The notes under the pieces are model-generated. The model was not told the DNA's origin, did no database searches, and saw only the letters and a program-made list of their open reading frames with translations. A stretch of DNA of 64,000 nucleotides, taken from the NCBI RefSeq assembly GCF_014901205.1, contig NZ_JACNMU010000001.1, positions 248,001-312,000 on the forward strand, given 5' to 3'. The translations under genes were made by a program, and so were the position numbers. Positions 55,006 to 63,699 of this stretch are shown in pieces. Origin of the DNA: Meridianimarinicoccus sp. MJW13 (GTDB taxonomy: Bacteria > Pseudomonadota > Alphaproteobacteria > Rhodobacterales > Rhodobacteraceae). Each line of letters opens with the position of its first letter. Positions within the stretch are counted from its first letter, which is position 1.

Positions 55006-55091
55006 CACGTCTCACGAGAGAGTGATCACGCTCGAAAGCAAATCCGGGGCATCTAGGTTATTGTGAGTGCTCATTCAACAGGGAGATTGAT

Positions 55092-56009
55092 ATGACCCGC
55101 TTCACCCGTCGCCAGGCCCTTTCCGCCGCCGCCGCCGTACCCCTCGCCGCCGGATTGGCGCGTCCGGCCCTTGCTGCCGCTGACAAGCAGGGCGCGGCAA
55201 CCCCTTCGTTCAACCGTGTCACGCTGGGAGATTTCGAAGTCACCACCATCGCAGCCGGGGCCGCGGTGCGCGAAGACCCGCAGAGCATCTTCGGCATGAA
55301 TGTCGATGCCGAAGCCTTTCAGGAGGTCTCGGACCAGAACTTTCTGCCCACTGACAAGCTGGTCATTCCCTTCACCCCGACGGTGGTGAACACCGGCGCC
55401 GAGTTGATCCTGTTCGACACCGGCCTGAACCCCGAAGGCACCACCGGGCTGCTGGAACAGGCCGGGATCTCGGCGGACCAGGTGGACACCGTGGTGTTGA
55501 CCCACATGCACGGCGATCACATCGGCGGCCTGTCCACCGACGGGGCGCCCACCTTCGCCAACGCCAAGATCATCACCGGCGCGGCCGAGCACAATTACTG
55601 GGCCGGGGCGGACAATGACAACTTCAAGGGCAAGGTCGCGCCGCTGAACGATCGGATATCGTTCCTCGACGACGGCGGCAGCGTCGCCTCGGGCATCACC
55701 GCAATGTCGGCCTTCGGTCATACGCCGGGACACATGACCTACATGATCGAAAGCGGCGGCAAGCAGCTGGTGATCTTTGCAGATACCGCCAACCACTATG
55801 TCTGGTCGCTGGGCTATCCCGACTGGGAAGTGCGGTTCGACATGGACAAGGCCGCCGCCGCTGCGACCCGGCGCAAGGTGCTGTCGATGCTGGCCACCGA
55901 CAAGATCCCTTTCATCGGCTACCACATGCCCTTCCCCGGCATGGGCTACGTGGAAACCCGTGGCGACGGCTTCCGCTATGTGCCGGTCAGCTACCAGATG
56001 ATGCTGTAA
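55092..56009 (+). CDS. MBL-fold metallo-hydrolase with Tat signal
   Basis: A 305-residue metallo-beta-lactamase superfamily enzyme. The signal is Tat-like (TRRQALSAAAAVPLAAGLARPALA, residues 5-28). The metal-binding motif is VVLTHMHGDHIGG, with further ligands in FGHTPGHMTYM and FADTANHYVW. This group includes AHL lactonase-like and other hydrolases; the substrate cannot be told. The ATG at 55092 follows AGGGAGATTGAT. An AT-rich palindromic element lies just upstream. Confidence 0.9.
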   Translation: MTRFTRRQALSAAAAVPLAAGLARPALAAADKQGAATPSFNRVTLGDFEVTTIAAGAAVREDPQSIFGMNVDAEAFQEVSDQNFLPTDKLVIPFTPTVVNTGAELILFDTGLNPEGTTGLLEQAGISADQVDTVVLTHMHGDHIGGLSTDGAPTFANAKIITGAAEHNYWAGADNDNFKGKVAPLNDRISFLDDGGSVASGITAMSAFGHTPGHMTYMIESGGKQLVIFADTANHYVWSLGYPDWEVRFDMDKAAAAATRRKVLSMLATDKIPFIGYHMPFPGMGYVETRGDGFRYVPVSYQMML

Positions 56010-56117
56010 CCCCCACGCGGCGCGGCGGGAACGCACCCGCCGCGTTGCCGCATCGCGGGGCTGTCCAAGCCGCGGGCGATTCACTAGGCTGCGCGCGTCC
56101 CGGTTGGATTGGTATTC

Positions 56118-57068
56118 ATGTCTCAAGTTCTGCGCGGCACCTTCATTGGTCTTTGCCTGCCTTTCGCCATCCCGCTGCCGATTCTGGCGGTGCTGTTTCA
56201 ATTCATGCCGAATGGCGATCCGCTGGGCAGCTTTGCCCGCATTCTTGAACATATGGCGCCGCAGATTCTGGCGATCTGCCTTGTCCCTGCCCTGTTGCTG
56301 TGGCTCTTGCGGGCCCGCCTCCTCAGCCTGCTCAGCCTGGTGCTGATCCTTGGCGGCAGTGGCCTGATCGCGGCGCAGCATATCCAGGCCTCGACACCGC
56401 TGCGGGCCGATCTTGAGCCGGATTTCTCGGTTGTCTGGTTCAACGCCCTGTTCGACAACCCGGTCCCGCCCGAAGCCATCGCCGACGAATTGCGCGCCAC
56501 CCTGCCCGATGTGGCCGTGCTGGCCGAAGCCACGCAACTGGAAGACATGATTGCCGACCTGTCGGATGTCTTCCCCTACCGCCTGGGCTGTCTGGAGGTT
56601 TGCGAGGTGGTGATCCTGTCGCGCCACCCTTTCCTTGTGCGCGCGGTCCGCAATCCCGGCCCGGTGTGGCGCGAAAGGATGCTGGTTGTCGATGTCATGC
56701 CGCCCGGTCAGGACAGGACCGTCAAGGTCGTGGCACTGCACATGGTCAAGCCGTGGTATTTCGGGATTACCGAGTTGGAGACCCAATTGGTCACCGCCCG
56801 CCTGCGCCGCTACACCGGGCCGACCGTGGTCGTGGGCGACTTCAACGCCGCACCATGGAGCGACCGGATGCGCTTCATCCGCAAGCGCAGCGGGCTGGAA
56901 GGCATCCGCTGGCCAATGGCGACCTGGCCTGCGGCCGCCGGCCGGGCCGGGGTGCCCATCGATCATGTGCTGGTCAAGAATGGCCCGCAGGTGGTGGCGG
57001 TGACGCCCTGGGGCCAAGAATTGGGGTCGGACCACCGCGGGCTGCTAGTGGACATCGCCCTGCCATGA
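56118..57068 (+). CDS. Endonuclease/exonuclease/phosphatase family membrane protein
   Basis: A 316-residue protein with two to three N-terminal membrane helices (residues 8-85) followed by an EEP domain. Conserved features are WFNALF, VALHMVKPWYF, the metal and catalytic segment VVGDFNAAPWSD, VPIDHVLVKNG and GSDHRGLLVDI. Such membrane-anchored EEP proteins are of unknown substrate. The ATG at 56118 is chosen; an in-frame TTG lies three codons upstream. Confidence 0.88.
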   Translation: MSQVLRGTFIGLCLPFAIPLPILAVLFQFMPNGDPLGSFARILEHMAPQILAICLVPALLLWLLRARLLSLLSLVLILGGSGLIAAQHIQASTPLRADLEPDFSVVWFNALFDNPVPPEAIADELRATLPDVAVLAEATQLEDMIADLSDVFPYRLGCLEVCEVVILSRHPFLVRAVRNPGPVWRERMLVVDVMPPGQDRTVKVVALHMVKPWYFGITELETQLVTARLRRYTGPTVVVGDFNAAPWSDRMRFIRKRSGLEGIRWPMATWPAAAGRAGVPIDHVLVKNGPQVVAVTPWGQELGSDHRGLLVDIALP

Positions 57069-57260
57069 CACGGCCTGTCGCTCCTATGCGAAAGGATAGG
57101 CCCCCTGCCCGGCTGCCACCGGCCTTATACCAAAGCAAACGGGCGTGAGGGCGGTCGGGTTCCTATATGTCTGGTGTATCGCCAAGGCCAGTTCCCAGCC
57201 GGATACCACAGTTTGCGCCGGTCTTCTGATCCCTCTCTCTTCCTCCCCCGGCGCGCAATC

Positions 57261-57292
57261 GAAAGACCCCCGTTCCCTCCCGGGGGTCTTTC
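57261..57292 (-). terminator. Rho-independent terminator of hemF
   Basis: GAAAGACCCCCG and CGGGGGTCTTTC form a perfect 12-bp stem around an 8-base loop, 8 bases after the hemF stop. The T tract is part of the stem. Confidence 0.75.
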
Positions 57293-57300
57293 CAATTCTG

Positions 57301-58191
57301 TCAGGCCCATTTGGCCAGTGGCGGCAGGCTCATCAACACGGCGTTGGCGTCATGGCCGGTGGCCAGCCCGAACTTGGTGCCCCGGTCGTAGACCAGGTTG
57401 TATTCCGCATAGAGCCCGCGATGGACCAACTGTGCGTCCTTGTCGGCCTCGGACCAGTCGGTATTCAGGCGGCTGCGGGTCACCGGCAGGAAAGCTGGCA
57501 GGAAGGCCCGACCCACGTCGCGGGTGAAGGCAAAATCCGCCTCCCAGTCGCCGGTGTTCAGATCGTCGAAGAAAATGCCACCTACCCCGCGCGCCCGGCC
57601 CCGGTGCGGAACGAAGAAATACTCGTCCGCCCAGGCCTTGAAACGCGGGTAATACTCCGGGTCATGCGGGGCGCAGGCGCCTTCCAGAACCTTGTGAAAG
57701 GCTGCCGTGTCTTCGCTGTATTCGATGCAGGGGTTCAGATCGGCACCGCCGCCGAACCACCAGGCGTTTGGCGTCCAGAACATGCGGGTGTTCATGTGCA
57801 CCGCCGGGGCATGCGGGTTCTGCATATGCGCCACGAGGCTGATCCCCGAGGCCCAGAACCGCGGATCGGCCTCGATCCCCGGCACGCCGCGCGCCGCCAT
57901 CGACGCCTGCGCCTGCTGGCCCAGGGTGCCATAGACGGTCGAGACATTGACCCCGACCTTTTCGAACACCCGCCCGCCGCGCATCACCGACATCAGACCG
58001 CCGCCGGCATCGGCGCCATTGTCCGCGGCGCGGGTGGTGGTCGTGACCTCGAATCGCCCGGATGGCAGGTGCGCCGTCGGCCCGTGCAGCGAACTGTCCT
58101 CCAGCCCTTCGAAAGCGGTGACGATCTGGTCACGCAGTTCTCGGAACCAGGCGCTGGCGCGGGCCTTTCGCGCGTCGAAACTGTCGGTCAT
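57301..58191 (-). CDS. hemF: Oxygen-dependent coproporphyrinogen III oxidase
   Basis: A 296-residue enzyme converting coproporphyrinogen III to protoporphyrinogen IX with oxygen. Hallmarks are GGGLMSVMRGGRVFEKVGVNVSTVYG, AVHMNTRMFWTPNAWWFGGGADLNPCI, FFVPHRGRARGVGGIFFDDLN and RRGLYAEYNLVYDRGTKFGL. The ATG at 58191 follows AGAAGGAGACCGCC. It is monocistronic. The anaerobic counterpart hemN is not in the window. Confidence 0.97.
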   Translation of the reverse strand: MTDSFDARKARASAWFRELRDQIVTAFEGLEDSSLHGPTAHLPSGRFEVTTTTRAADNGADAGGGLMSVMRGGRVFEKVGVNVSTVYGTLGQQAQASMAARGVPGIEADPRFWASGISLVAHMQNPHAPAVHMNTRMFWTPNAWWFGGGADLNPCIEYSEDTAAFHKVLEGACAPHDPEYYPRFKAWADEYFFVPHRGRARGVGGIFFDDLNTGDWEADFAFTRDVGRAFLPAFLPVTRSRLNTDWSEADKDAQLVHRGLYAEYNLVYDRGTKFGLATGHDANAVLMSLPPLAKWA

Positions 58192-58310
58192 GGCGGTCTC
58201 CTTCTGTCGATTACCGCCCTAGCAAGTCCCGGCCCGGTTCACCATTCCCTCGAACGCGTGAATTGCCATCTGTCGCATGGGGCTGCTATCCAGAAACAGA
58301 TGAGGCGCCC

Positions 58311-58685
58311 ATGCGATTTGTGATATTTCCGGTTCTCTTGCTTCTGGCGGCCTGTGGCACGCCCGAGCAGCGCTGCGTGCGCCAGTATACCGGCGAGGTC
58401 GCCACCGTGGAGCGGCTGATCGAGGAAACCGAGCTGAACCTGACGCGCGGCTATACCTACGTGCTGGAGCCTTCGCCGTTCAATTTCTATTGGGGGGGCT
58501 GCACCGGGGGCTGGGATGGCTTCAACTTCTGTGGTTACAGCCAGCCACAATACCGCAGGAAGGCCGTGGCCATAGACCCGGCGTCCGAGAACCGGAAGCT
58601 GCAGGATCTGCAACAGAAGCTGACACAACTGAAATCACAGGCCCGACCGGTGCTGGAAGCCTGCGGTGTGACCGTCGTCGACTGA
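58311..58685 (+). CDS. Small predicted lipoprotein, unknown function
   Basis: A 124-residue protein with signal RFVIFPVLLLLAACG, the lipobox LAAC with Cys15 lipidated. The mature part has an N-terminal helix (YTGEVATVERLIEETELNLTRG), a Trp/Gly/Phe-rich centre (FNFYWGGCTGGWDGFNFCG) and a C-terminal helix (RKLQDLQQKLTQLKSQARP). Its four further cysteines may form disulfides. I know no named family. It is divergent from hemF. Confidence 0.75.
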   Translation: MRFVIFPVLLLLAACGTPEQRCVRQYTGEVATVERLIEETELNLTRGYTYVLEPSPFNFYWGGCTGGWDGFNFCGYSQPQYRRKAVAIDPASENRKLQDLQQKLTQLKSQARPVLEACGVTVVD

Positions 58686-58687
58686 AC

Positions 58688-59503
58688 TCAGTGCGCGGGT
58701 GCTGTCACCGGATCAACCAGCGTGCGGCCGCCGTCCACGGTCAGGATCTGCCCGGTCATGAAGCCCGAGCCTTCGCTGGCAAGGAATTGCACGGTCTCGG
58801 CCACTTCCGACGGGTTGGCGATGCGGGACAATGGCGTGTGATCCACGATCTGGCTGCGGTAGTCGACATTGTCACGCAGCGAGTGCTTCAGGCTGGACGA
58901 CATGACCGACCCGAAGGCCACCGAATTCACCCGGATACGGTGCGGCGCCAGCGCCACCGCGTGCGAGCGCGTCAGCTGATCCAGCGCCGCCGTCGACACC
59001 GAGAACGCCAGAAGCTGCGGATGCGTCCGCCGCGCCGCGATCGACGACAGGTTGATGATCGATCCCACGGGCCGGTCATCATCGATGCCTTCGTTCGCCT
59101 CGGCCTGGGCGATCATCCGCTTGGCGGCGATCTGTGTCAGGCGCAGGCTGGTCATCAGGTTCTGCTGCAACTGCTGCTCGACCACGTCGTCCAGATCCAG
59201 AATGTCGGCATCGGTGGCATGCACCTGCCGCGAGGCATTCACCAGGATATCGAGCCGGTCGAAATGATCCAGCGTCGCCGACATCAGGTTGTTCAGCGTC
59301 AGCCTTTCGCGCAGATCCCCGGCAAAGTAGGCGATCTTTTCATTGTCCGCCTCGTCGGACAATTCTTCCTTCAGGCGGGCTTCGTCTATGTCTGCGAACA
59401 TCACGTTGGCCCCGGCGCGGGACAGGTGGCGCGCGATGGCAAAGCCGATGCCATGGGCGGCACCGGTGACGATGGCGGTCTTGCCTTCGACGGAAAAACT
59501 CAT
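58688..59503 (-). CDS. SDR family protein with degenerate catalytic site
   Basis: A 271-residue short-chain dehydrogenase/reductase fold. The cofactor motif TGAAHGIG (residues 13-20) and ILVNAS (86-91) are intact, but the catalytic Ser154 is not followed by YxxxK. At the expected positions are Phe167 and Thr171 (LAFSVSTAALDQL). The C-terminal SEVAETVQFLASEGSGFMTGQILTVDGG is standard. The protein may bind NAD(P) without classical activity. It starts where rsmC stops (TCAT), so the two are translationally coupled. Confidence 0.85.
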   Translation of the reverse strand: MSFSVEGKTAIVTGAAHGIGFAIARHLSRAGANVMFADIDEARLKEELSDEADNEKIAYFAGDLRERLTLNNLMSATLDHFDRLDILVNASRQVHATDADILDLDDVVEQQLQQNLMTSLRLTQIAAKRMIAQAEANEGIDDDRPVGSIINLSSIAARRTHPQLLAFSVSTAALDQLTRSHAVALAPHRIRVNSVAFGSVMSSSLKHSLRDNVDYRSQIVDHTPLSRIANPSEVAETVQFLASEGSGFMTGQILTVDGGRTLVDPVTAPAH

Positions 59504-60510
59504 GATCGGCCTTTCTTGCCAGTCCGCCGCGGTTTCTCGGCGCGCAGCAGCTTGAAGGAACGGGTTCCGTCCAACACATGCACCGCGGAAAACCGCAGAT
59601 CCAGTTCCGCTTCATAAGGCAAATGCCGGTTCGCAACCAGCCACAGCTTGCCGTGGGGCGCGAGGGCGCGGGCAGCCGCCGCGATGAACGCCCGGCCCAG
59701 TCCCGGATCGCCGCTGCGTCCGGTGTGGAACGGCGGGTTCATCACCACGGCATCCAGCGGTGCCTCGGGCTGCCAAGCGGTGGCATCAGCCCAATGGAAC
59801 GAGGCACGCGGGTCGGTGATGTTCTGACGGGCCGCGCTGAGTGCGATATGGTCGGCCTCGACCAGATCCAGATGGGTGACCCCGTCGTTCTGCAGGATCT
59901 GGCGGGCCAGATAGCCCCATCCCGCCCCAAGATCAGCCACGCGTCCCTTCAGAACCGGCAGCGCCTGCGCCAACAACTCCGAGGCCGGATCGATGCCATC
60001 TGCCGAAAATACCCCCGGCCCGGTCACGAAGTCCCCCGCCCGCAGATCCGGGGCGCGCCAGTCGTCAAAGCGGTCGGCACCAACCTGCCCCCAGAACAGG
60101 CGGCCATGCGCCTTGGTGAAACTGTCGGCGCTGTCCAGGCGTGCCCGGCAGGCCTTGAACAGCGAATCCACCCCGTCGGTCTTGGCGCCGTCCACCAGCA
60201 GCCATCCGCCGGTGGGCAGGCTGGCCGCGGCCTCGGCGATCCACATCTGGGCGCGGGCGCGTGCGCGCGGCAGGGTGACGATGGCCAGATCCGCTGTATG
60301 GCCCATGGACAGCACCGGATGCACGGCAATCCCAGCCTCGGCCAGATGGCCCGCCACGGGTTGCAGGGGTTGAATTGCGGTCACAGTCCCAAACGCCAGA
60401 TCCTGCGCCGACTCGGGCGTGGGCATCCCGAACCAGACCACGCGCGTGGTGTCGGCCCATTCGGGCAGCAGACCCTGCGTCAGGGCCAGCGAGAGGCGGG
60501 TGTCAGACAT
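59500..60510 (-). CDS. RsmC-like 16S rRNA guanine-N2 methyltransferase
   Basis: A 336-residue class I methyltransferase with an N-terminal degenerate repeat and a C-terminal catalytic domain. The SAM motif is VADLGAGWGYLARQIL, and the catalytic motif is MNPPFHTGRSGD (NPPF type). E. coli RsmC methylates G1207 of 16S rRNA. The layout and length fit that family; substrate identity is inferred. It overlaps the SDR gene. Confidence 0.85.
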   Translation of the reverse strand: MSDTRLSLALTQGLLPEWADTTRVVWFGMPTPESAQDLAFGTVTAIQPLQPVAGHLAEAGIAVHPVLSMGHTADLAIVTLPRARARAQMWIAEAAASLPTGGWLLVDGAKTDGVDSLFKACRARLDSADSFTKAHGRLFWGQVGADRFDDWRAPDLRAGDFVTGPGVFSADGIDPASELLAQALPVLKGRVADLGAGWGYLARQILQNDGVTHLDLVEADHIALSAARQNITDPRASFHWADATAWQPEAPLDAVVMNPPFHTGRSGDPGLGRAFIAAAARALAPHGKLWLVANRHLPYEAELDLRFSAVHVLDGTRSFKLLRAEKPRRTGKKGRS

Positions 60511-60528
60511 GGGGACCCGGCGCGCCGG

Positions 60529-60897
60529 TCATTCCCGTTCCATAGTGCATTGCAGCGGATGCTGGTGACGGCGCGCGAAATCCATGACCTGCCCGACCTT
60601 GGTCTCGGCAATCTCGAAGGAGAACACGCCGACCACGGCCAAACCCTTCTTGTGAACGGTCAGCATCAGTTCGAAGGCCTGACTGTGAGTCATGCCGAAA
60701 AACCGCTCAAGCACATGGACGACAAACTCCATCGGGGTGTAGTCGTCGTTCAGGATCAGCACCTTGTACAGCGGCGGCCGTTTCGTCCGGTTCCGGGTCT
60801 GGGTGATGATCCCGGTGTCCCCGTCGGTCCCGTCGTCGTCATCGGCTGAAAGGATCAACGGATAATCTTGCAATTCGAGACTCCAGCGGTTTCTCAT
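60529..60897 (-). CDS. clpS: ATP-dependent Clp protease adaptor ClpS
   Basis: A 122-residue adaptor that delivers N-end-rule substrates to ClpA. The core is [82 protein letters not shown]. The N-terminal 40 residues are acidic and disordered ([13 protein letters not shown]). The ATG at 60897 gives slightly more N-terminal sequence than usual; the true start could be further inside. clpA lies about 20 kb away. Confidence 0.95.
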   Translation of the reverse strand: MRNRWSLELQDYPLILSADDDDGTDGDTGIITQTRNRTKRPPLYKVLILNDDYTPMEFVVHVLERFFGMTHSQAFELMLTVHKKGLAVVGVFSFEIAETKVGQVMDFARRHQHPLQCTMERE

Positions 60898-61005
60898 CAA
60901 GCGCGTGCGGTCACCATATAATCGTGGTTGGGTCCATGAAAAGGGGGCGCCGCGGGGCGGTCGGTCTAGGTGACACCGAAACTGCGGCGAGACAAGGGGC
61001 TGAAG

Positions 61006-61701
61006 ATGCAAAAACTGACGGCGATCGGCTTTGATGCGGATGATACGCTTTGGCAGAACGAACAGTTCTTCCGTCTGACCGAAGAGCGATTCGCCGATCT
61101 GCTGCGCGATCACGCCGGCCCCGACCATCTGGCCGAACGCTTGCTGGAGGCCGAGCGGCGCAACCTTGGCCACTATGGCTTCGGCATCAAGGCCTTCATG
61201 CTGTCGATGATCGAAACCGCCATCGATGTGACCGACGGCAAGGTGCCCGCCGCGATCATCCGCGAGATCATCGACGCCGGACAGGAGATGCTGGCCCACC
61301 CCATCGAGCTTCTGCCCCATGCCCGCGCGGCGGTGGAACTGGCCTCGACTGCACACCGGGTGATTCTGATCACCAAGGGCGATCTGCTGGACCAGGAACG
61401 CAAGCTGGCGCAATCGGGACTGGGCGACATGTTCGACGGGGTCGAGATCGTCTCGGACAAGAAGCCCCAGACCTATATCGACATCTTCACCCGCCACGGC
61501 AGCGGCCCCGAATCGGCGATGATGGTGGGCAATTCGATGAAATCCGACGTGCGTCCGGCCATTGATGCGGGCGGTTGGGGCGTGTTTGTTCCCCATGGCA
61601 TGACCTGGGCGCTGGAACATGCCGACGCCCCCGAAGACCACCCGCGCTTTCGCGAACTGACCGATCTGGGAGAGTTTGCAGCCCTTCTGCAACAGTTCTA
61701 G
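61006..61701 (+). CDS. HAD family hydrolase
   Basis: A 231-residue HAD-superfamily phosphatase: motif [11 protein letters not shown] (Asp nucleophile), motif [14 protein letters not shown], motif III region [10 protein letters not shown] and motif [29 protein letters not shown]. The [10 protein letters not shown] start is seen in YfnB-type members. The substrate is unknown. The ATG at 61006 is preferred over an in-frame GTG at 60970. It is divergent from clpS. Confidence 0.88.
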   Translation: MQKLTAIGFDADDTLWQNEQFFRLTEERFADLLRDHAGPDHLAERLLEAERRNLGHYGFGIKAFMLSMIETAIDVTDGKVPAAIIREIIDAGQEMLAHPIELLPHARAAVELASTAHRVILITKGDLLDQERKLAQSGLGDMFDGVEIVSDKKPQTYIDIFTRHGSGPESAMMVGNSMKSDVRPAIDAGGWGVFVPHGMTWALEHADAPEDHPRFRELTDLGEFAALLQQF

Positions 61702-61879
61702 GGAAAATCTAGCGCCCGGAAGCCCCGATGCCGCCACATCTGCCCTCGCGGCACCTGCGCGTCATTTCGGGTATAAAACCCTGCCGCATCAAAAATTTCC
61801 GTGCTAGTCTTAACCTGCAGGCAACCAAGCTAGCCGAAAAATCGGCAGCGGGCAGAGAAACATAAAGGCAGGTGACGTC

Positions 61880-63448
61880 ATGCAGCGTCTGAAGACTCTC
61901 GCCCTCGCGGGCGTGACCCTTCTATGCATCCTCTCTACTTCGGGACAGCTTTCGGCCGCACCCTATGCGGCGATGGTGATTGATGCCCGATCTGGCAAGG
62001 TGCTTCATTCCCGAAACGCCGACACGCGGCTTCATCCCGCGTCACTGACCAAGATGATGACCTTGTACGTCGTCTTCGATGCGGTCCGGCGGGGCGAAAT
62101 TTCCCTCGACACGCAGGTGCGCGTGTCCAAGAACGCGGCGGCCGAGCCGCCCTCGAAACTTTACCTGAAGGCCGGGCAGCGGATCCAGTTGCGCTATCTC
62201 ATCCGCGCCTCGGCGGTGAAGTCGGCCAATGACGCGGCGACCGCCATGGCCGAGGCGATCTCGGGCAGCGAAGCCGCTTTTGCAAACCGCATGACCCGTA
62301 CCGCCCGGGCGCTGGGGATGAAGGACACCACCTTCAAGAACGCGCACGGGCTGACCCAATCGGGCCACCTGTCCACCGCGCGGGACATGACCACACTGGG
62401 GCGGGCGCTGTTCTATCACTTCCCGGACTACTACAACCTGTTCTCGCGCCAGTCGGCGCAGGCCGCGGGCAAGACCGTCTACAACACCAACCGCAAGCTG
62501 CTGGCCGCCTATCGCGGCGCCGACGGGATCAAGACCGGCTATACCCGCGCGGCGGGCTTCAACCTTGTGGCCTCGGCACAGCGCGGCAACGAACGGATCA
62601 TCGCGACGATGTTCGGCGGCAGTTCGTCGGCCGCCCGCAACAAGCGCGTGGCCGAGTTGCTGGACATGGGCTTTTCGCGCGCCCCCAGCCGGGTGGCCGT
62701 GAACAAGCCGCGCCGCCCGAAGCTTGGGCAATTCGCCAGCGCGTCACCGTCACAGGCAGTGGCCGAAACCATGCTGGCCGTGGCAACCAGCATCCGTCCG
62801 CTGCAGCGCCCGATCACCGTGGCAAAGGTCGACCTTCCCGCCGAAACCCAGCTGGCCGCAGCCGATGGCAGCGTGACCCGTCCGGCCGAGGGCGAATCGG
62901 CGGTTCTGGCCGCCTCGACCGCCTCGCCACCGGATGTTGCCGTGCCCAAGCCCTTGATCGAGGATGCGGTGGCCGCCGCGGTGCTCGCTTCGGTTCCGAC
63001 CGACGAGGCGCTGTCCTCTTCCGTAGCCGCGGTCGTCGTGGCACCTGCCGCGGCAGAGGTGAAGGTCAGCGCCTTGGCCGCCGTGGCCAGCCCTGCGCCG
63101 CAGCCGCGCCCGGTCAAGATCACCTTCTCGACCAGCACCGCGCCTGCCAAGACCGCAGATCCGGCCCGCCCCGCCACCAAACCGGTCACCGTGGCCCGCC
63201 TGTCCACTTCGGGCGATCGTCACTGGGGCATCAACGTCGGCACCTACGCCAGCCGCTACGAGGCAGAGCGCGTGCTGCTGCGCACTGCCCTGATCGAGAT
63301 CGAGACGCTGGACAGCGCGCTTCGGAAAGTGGTGCGCAAGAATACCGGGTTCGAGGCCAATTTCGTCGGACTGGATGAACGCAGTGCCGCCCTGGCCTGC
63401 CAGCGGCTCAGCGCCCGCGAGCAGCGTTGCGAGCCGCTCAGCCCCTGA
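61880..63448 (+). CDS. D-alanyl-D-alanine carboxypeptidase with C-terminal SPOR domain
   Basis: A 522-residue penicillin-binding protein of the DacA/DacF group. A signal peptide (residues 1-26) is followed by the S11 peptidase domain with Ser55-Leu-Thr-Lys58 (SLTK), SAN in KSANDAATAMAE and KTG in GIKTGYTRAAGFN. A Pro/Ala/Val-rich linker (about 280-420) leads to a SPOR domain (HWGINVGTYASRYEAERVLLRTALIEIETLDSALR), which binds denuded septal glycan. It trims stem peptides, probably at the division site. A hairpin follows. Confidence 0.93.
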   Translation: MQRLKTLALAGVTLLCILSTSGQLSAAPYAAMVIDARSGKVLHSRNADTRLHPASLTKMMTLYVVFDAVRRGEISLDTQVRVSKNAAAEPPSKLYLKAGQRIQLRYLIRASAVKSANDAATAMAEAISGSEAAFANRMTRTARALGMKDTTFKNAHGLTQSGHLSTARDMTTLGRALFYHFPDYYNLFSRQSAQAAGKTVYNTNRKLLAAYRGADGIKTGYTRAAGFNLVASAQRGNERIIATMFGGSSSAARNKRVAELLDMGFSRAPSRVAVNKPRRPKLGQFASASPSQAVAETMLAVATSIRPLQRPITVAKVDLPAETQLAAADGSVTRPAEGESAVLAASTASPPDVAVPKPLIEDAVAAAVLASVPTDEALSSSVAAVVVAPAAAEVKVSALAAVASPAPQPRPVKITFSTSTAPAKTADPARPATKPVTVARLSTSGDRHWGINVGTYASRYEAERVLLRTALIEIETLDSALRKVVRKNTGFEANFVGLDERSAALACQRLSAREQRCEPLSP

Positions 63449-63470
63449 CCTGCGCCGCCTCTCTTGCCTA

Positions 63471-63501
63471 AAAAAAAGCAACGCCGCCCTCCGGGGCGGC
63501 G
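63471..63501 (-). terminator. Rho-independent terminator of the cco operon
   Basis: On the minus strand, CGCCGCC pairs with GGCGGCG around a short loop, followed by TTGCTTTTTTTT. It lies 38 bases after the ccoS stop; on the plus strand it may also stop the carboxypeptidase transcript. Confidence 0.8.
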
Positions 63502-63539
63502 CTTTGCGTGACGGTCATCGTTTGGCGTCGGTTTCCGGC

Positions 63540-63698
63540 TCAGCCCTTGGGCTTGTCGTCGTAGTCGTCGGTCAGAATACGGCGGCTGTCGCCGTCCGGG
63601 TCGTCATACTGGTTGCTGCGCAGCGTCCAGAAGAACGCGGCCAGACCAACGCCGCCCAGCAGCAGCGAGGCCGGGATCAGGTAGCGCAAGACATCCAT
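63540..63698 (-). CDS. ccoS: Cytochrome cbb3 oxidase maturation protein CcoS
   Basis: A 52-residue protein with one membrane helix (VLRYLIPASLLLGGVGLAAFFWTLRSNQYDD). The acidic tail (DPDGDSRRILTDDYDDKPKG) is typical of CcoS, needed for cofactor insertion into cbb3-type cytochrome c oxidase. It is read leftward from the ATG at 63698, with a strong AAAGGAGG ribosome site, one base after the ccoI stop. It closes the ccoGHIS operon, whose other genes are outside the window. Confidence 0.93.
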   Translation of the reverse strand: MDVLRYLIPASLLLGGVGLAAFFWTLRSNQYDDPDGDSRRILTDDYDDKPKG

Positions 63699-63699
63699 G

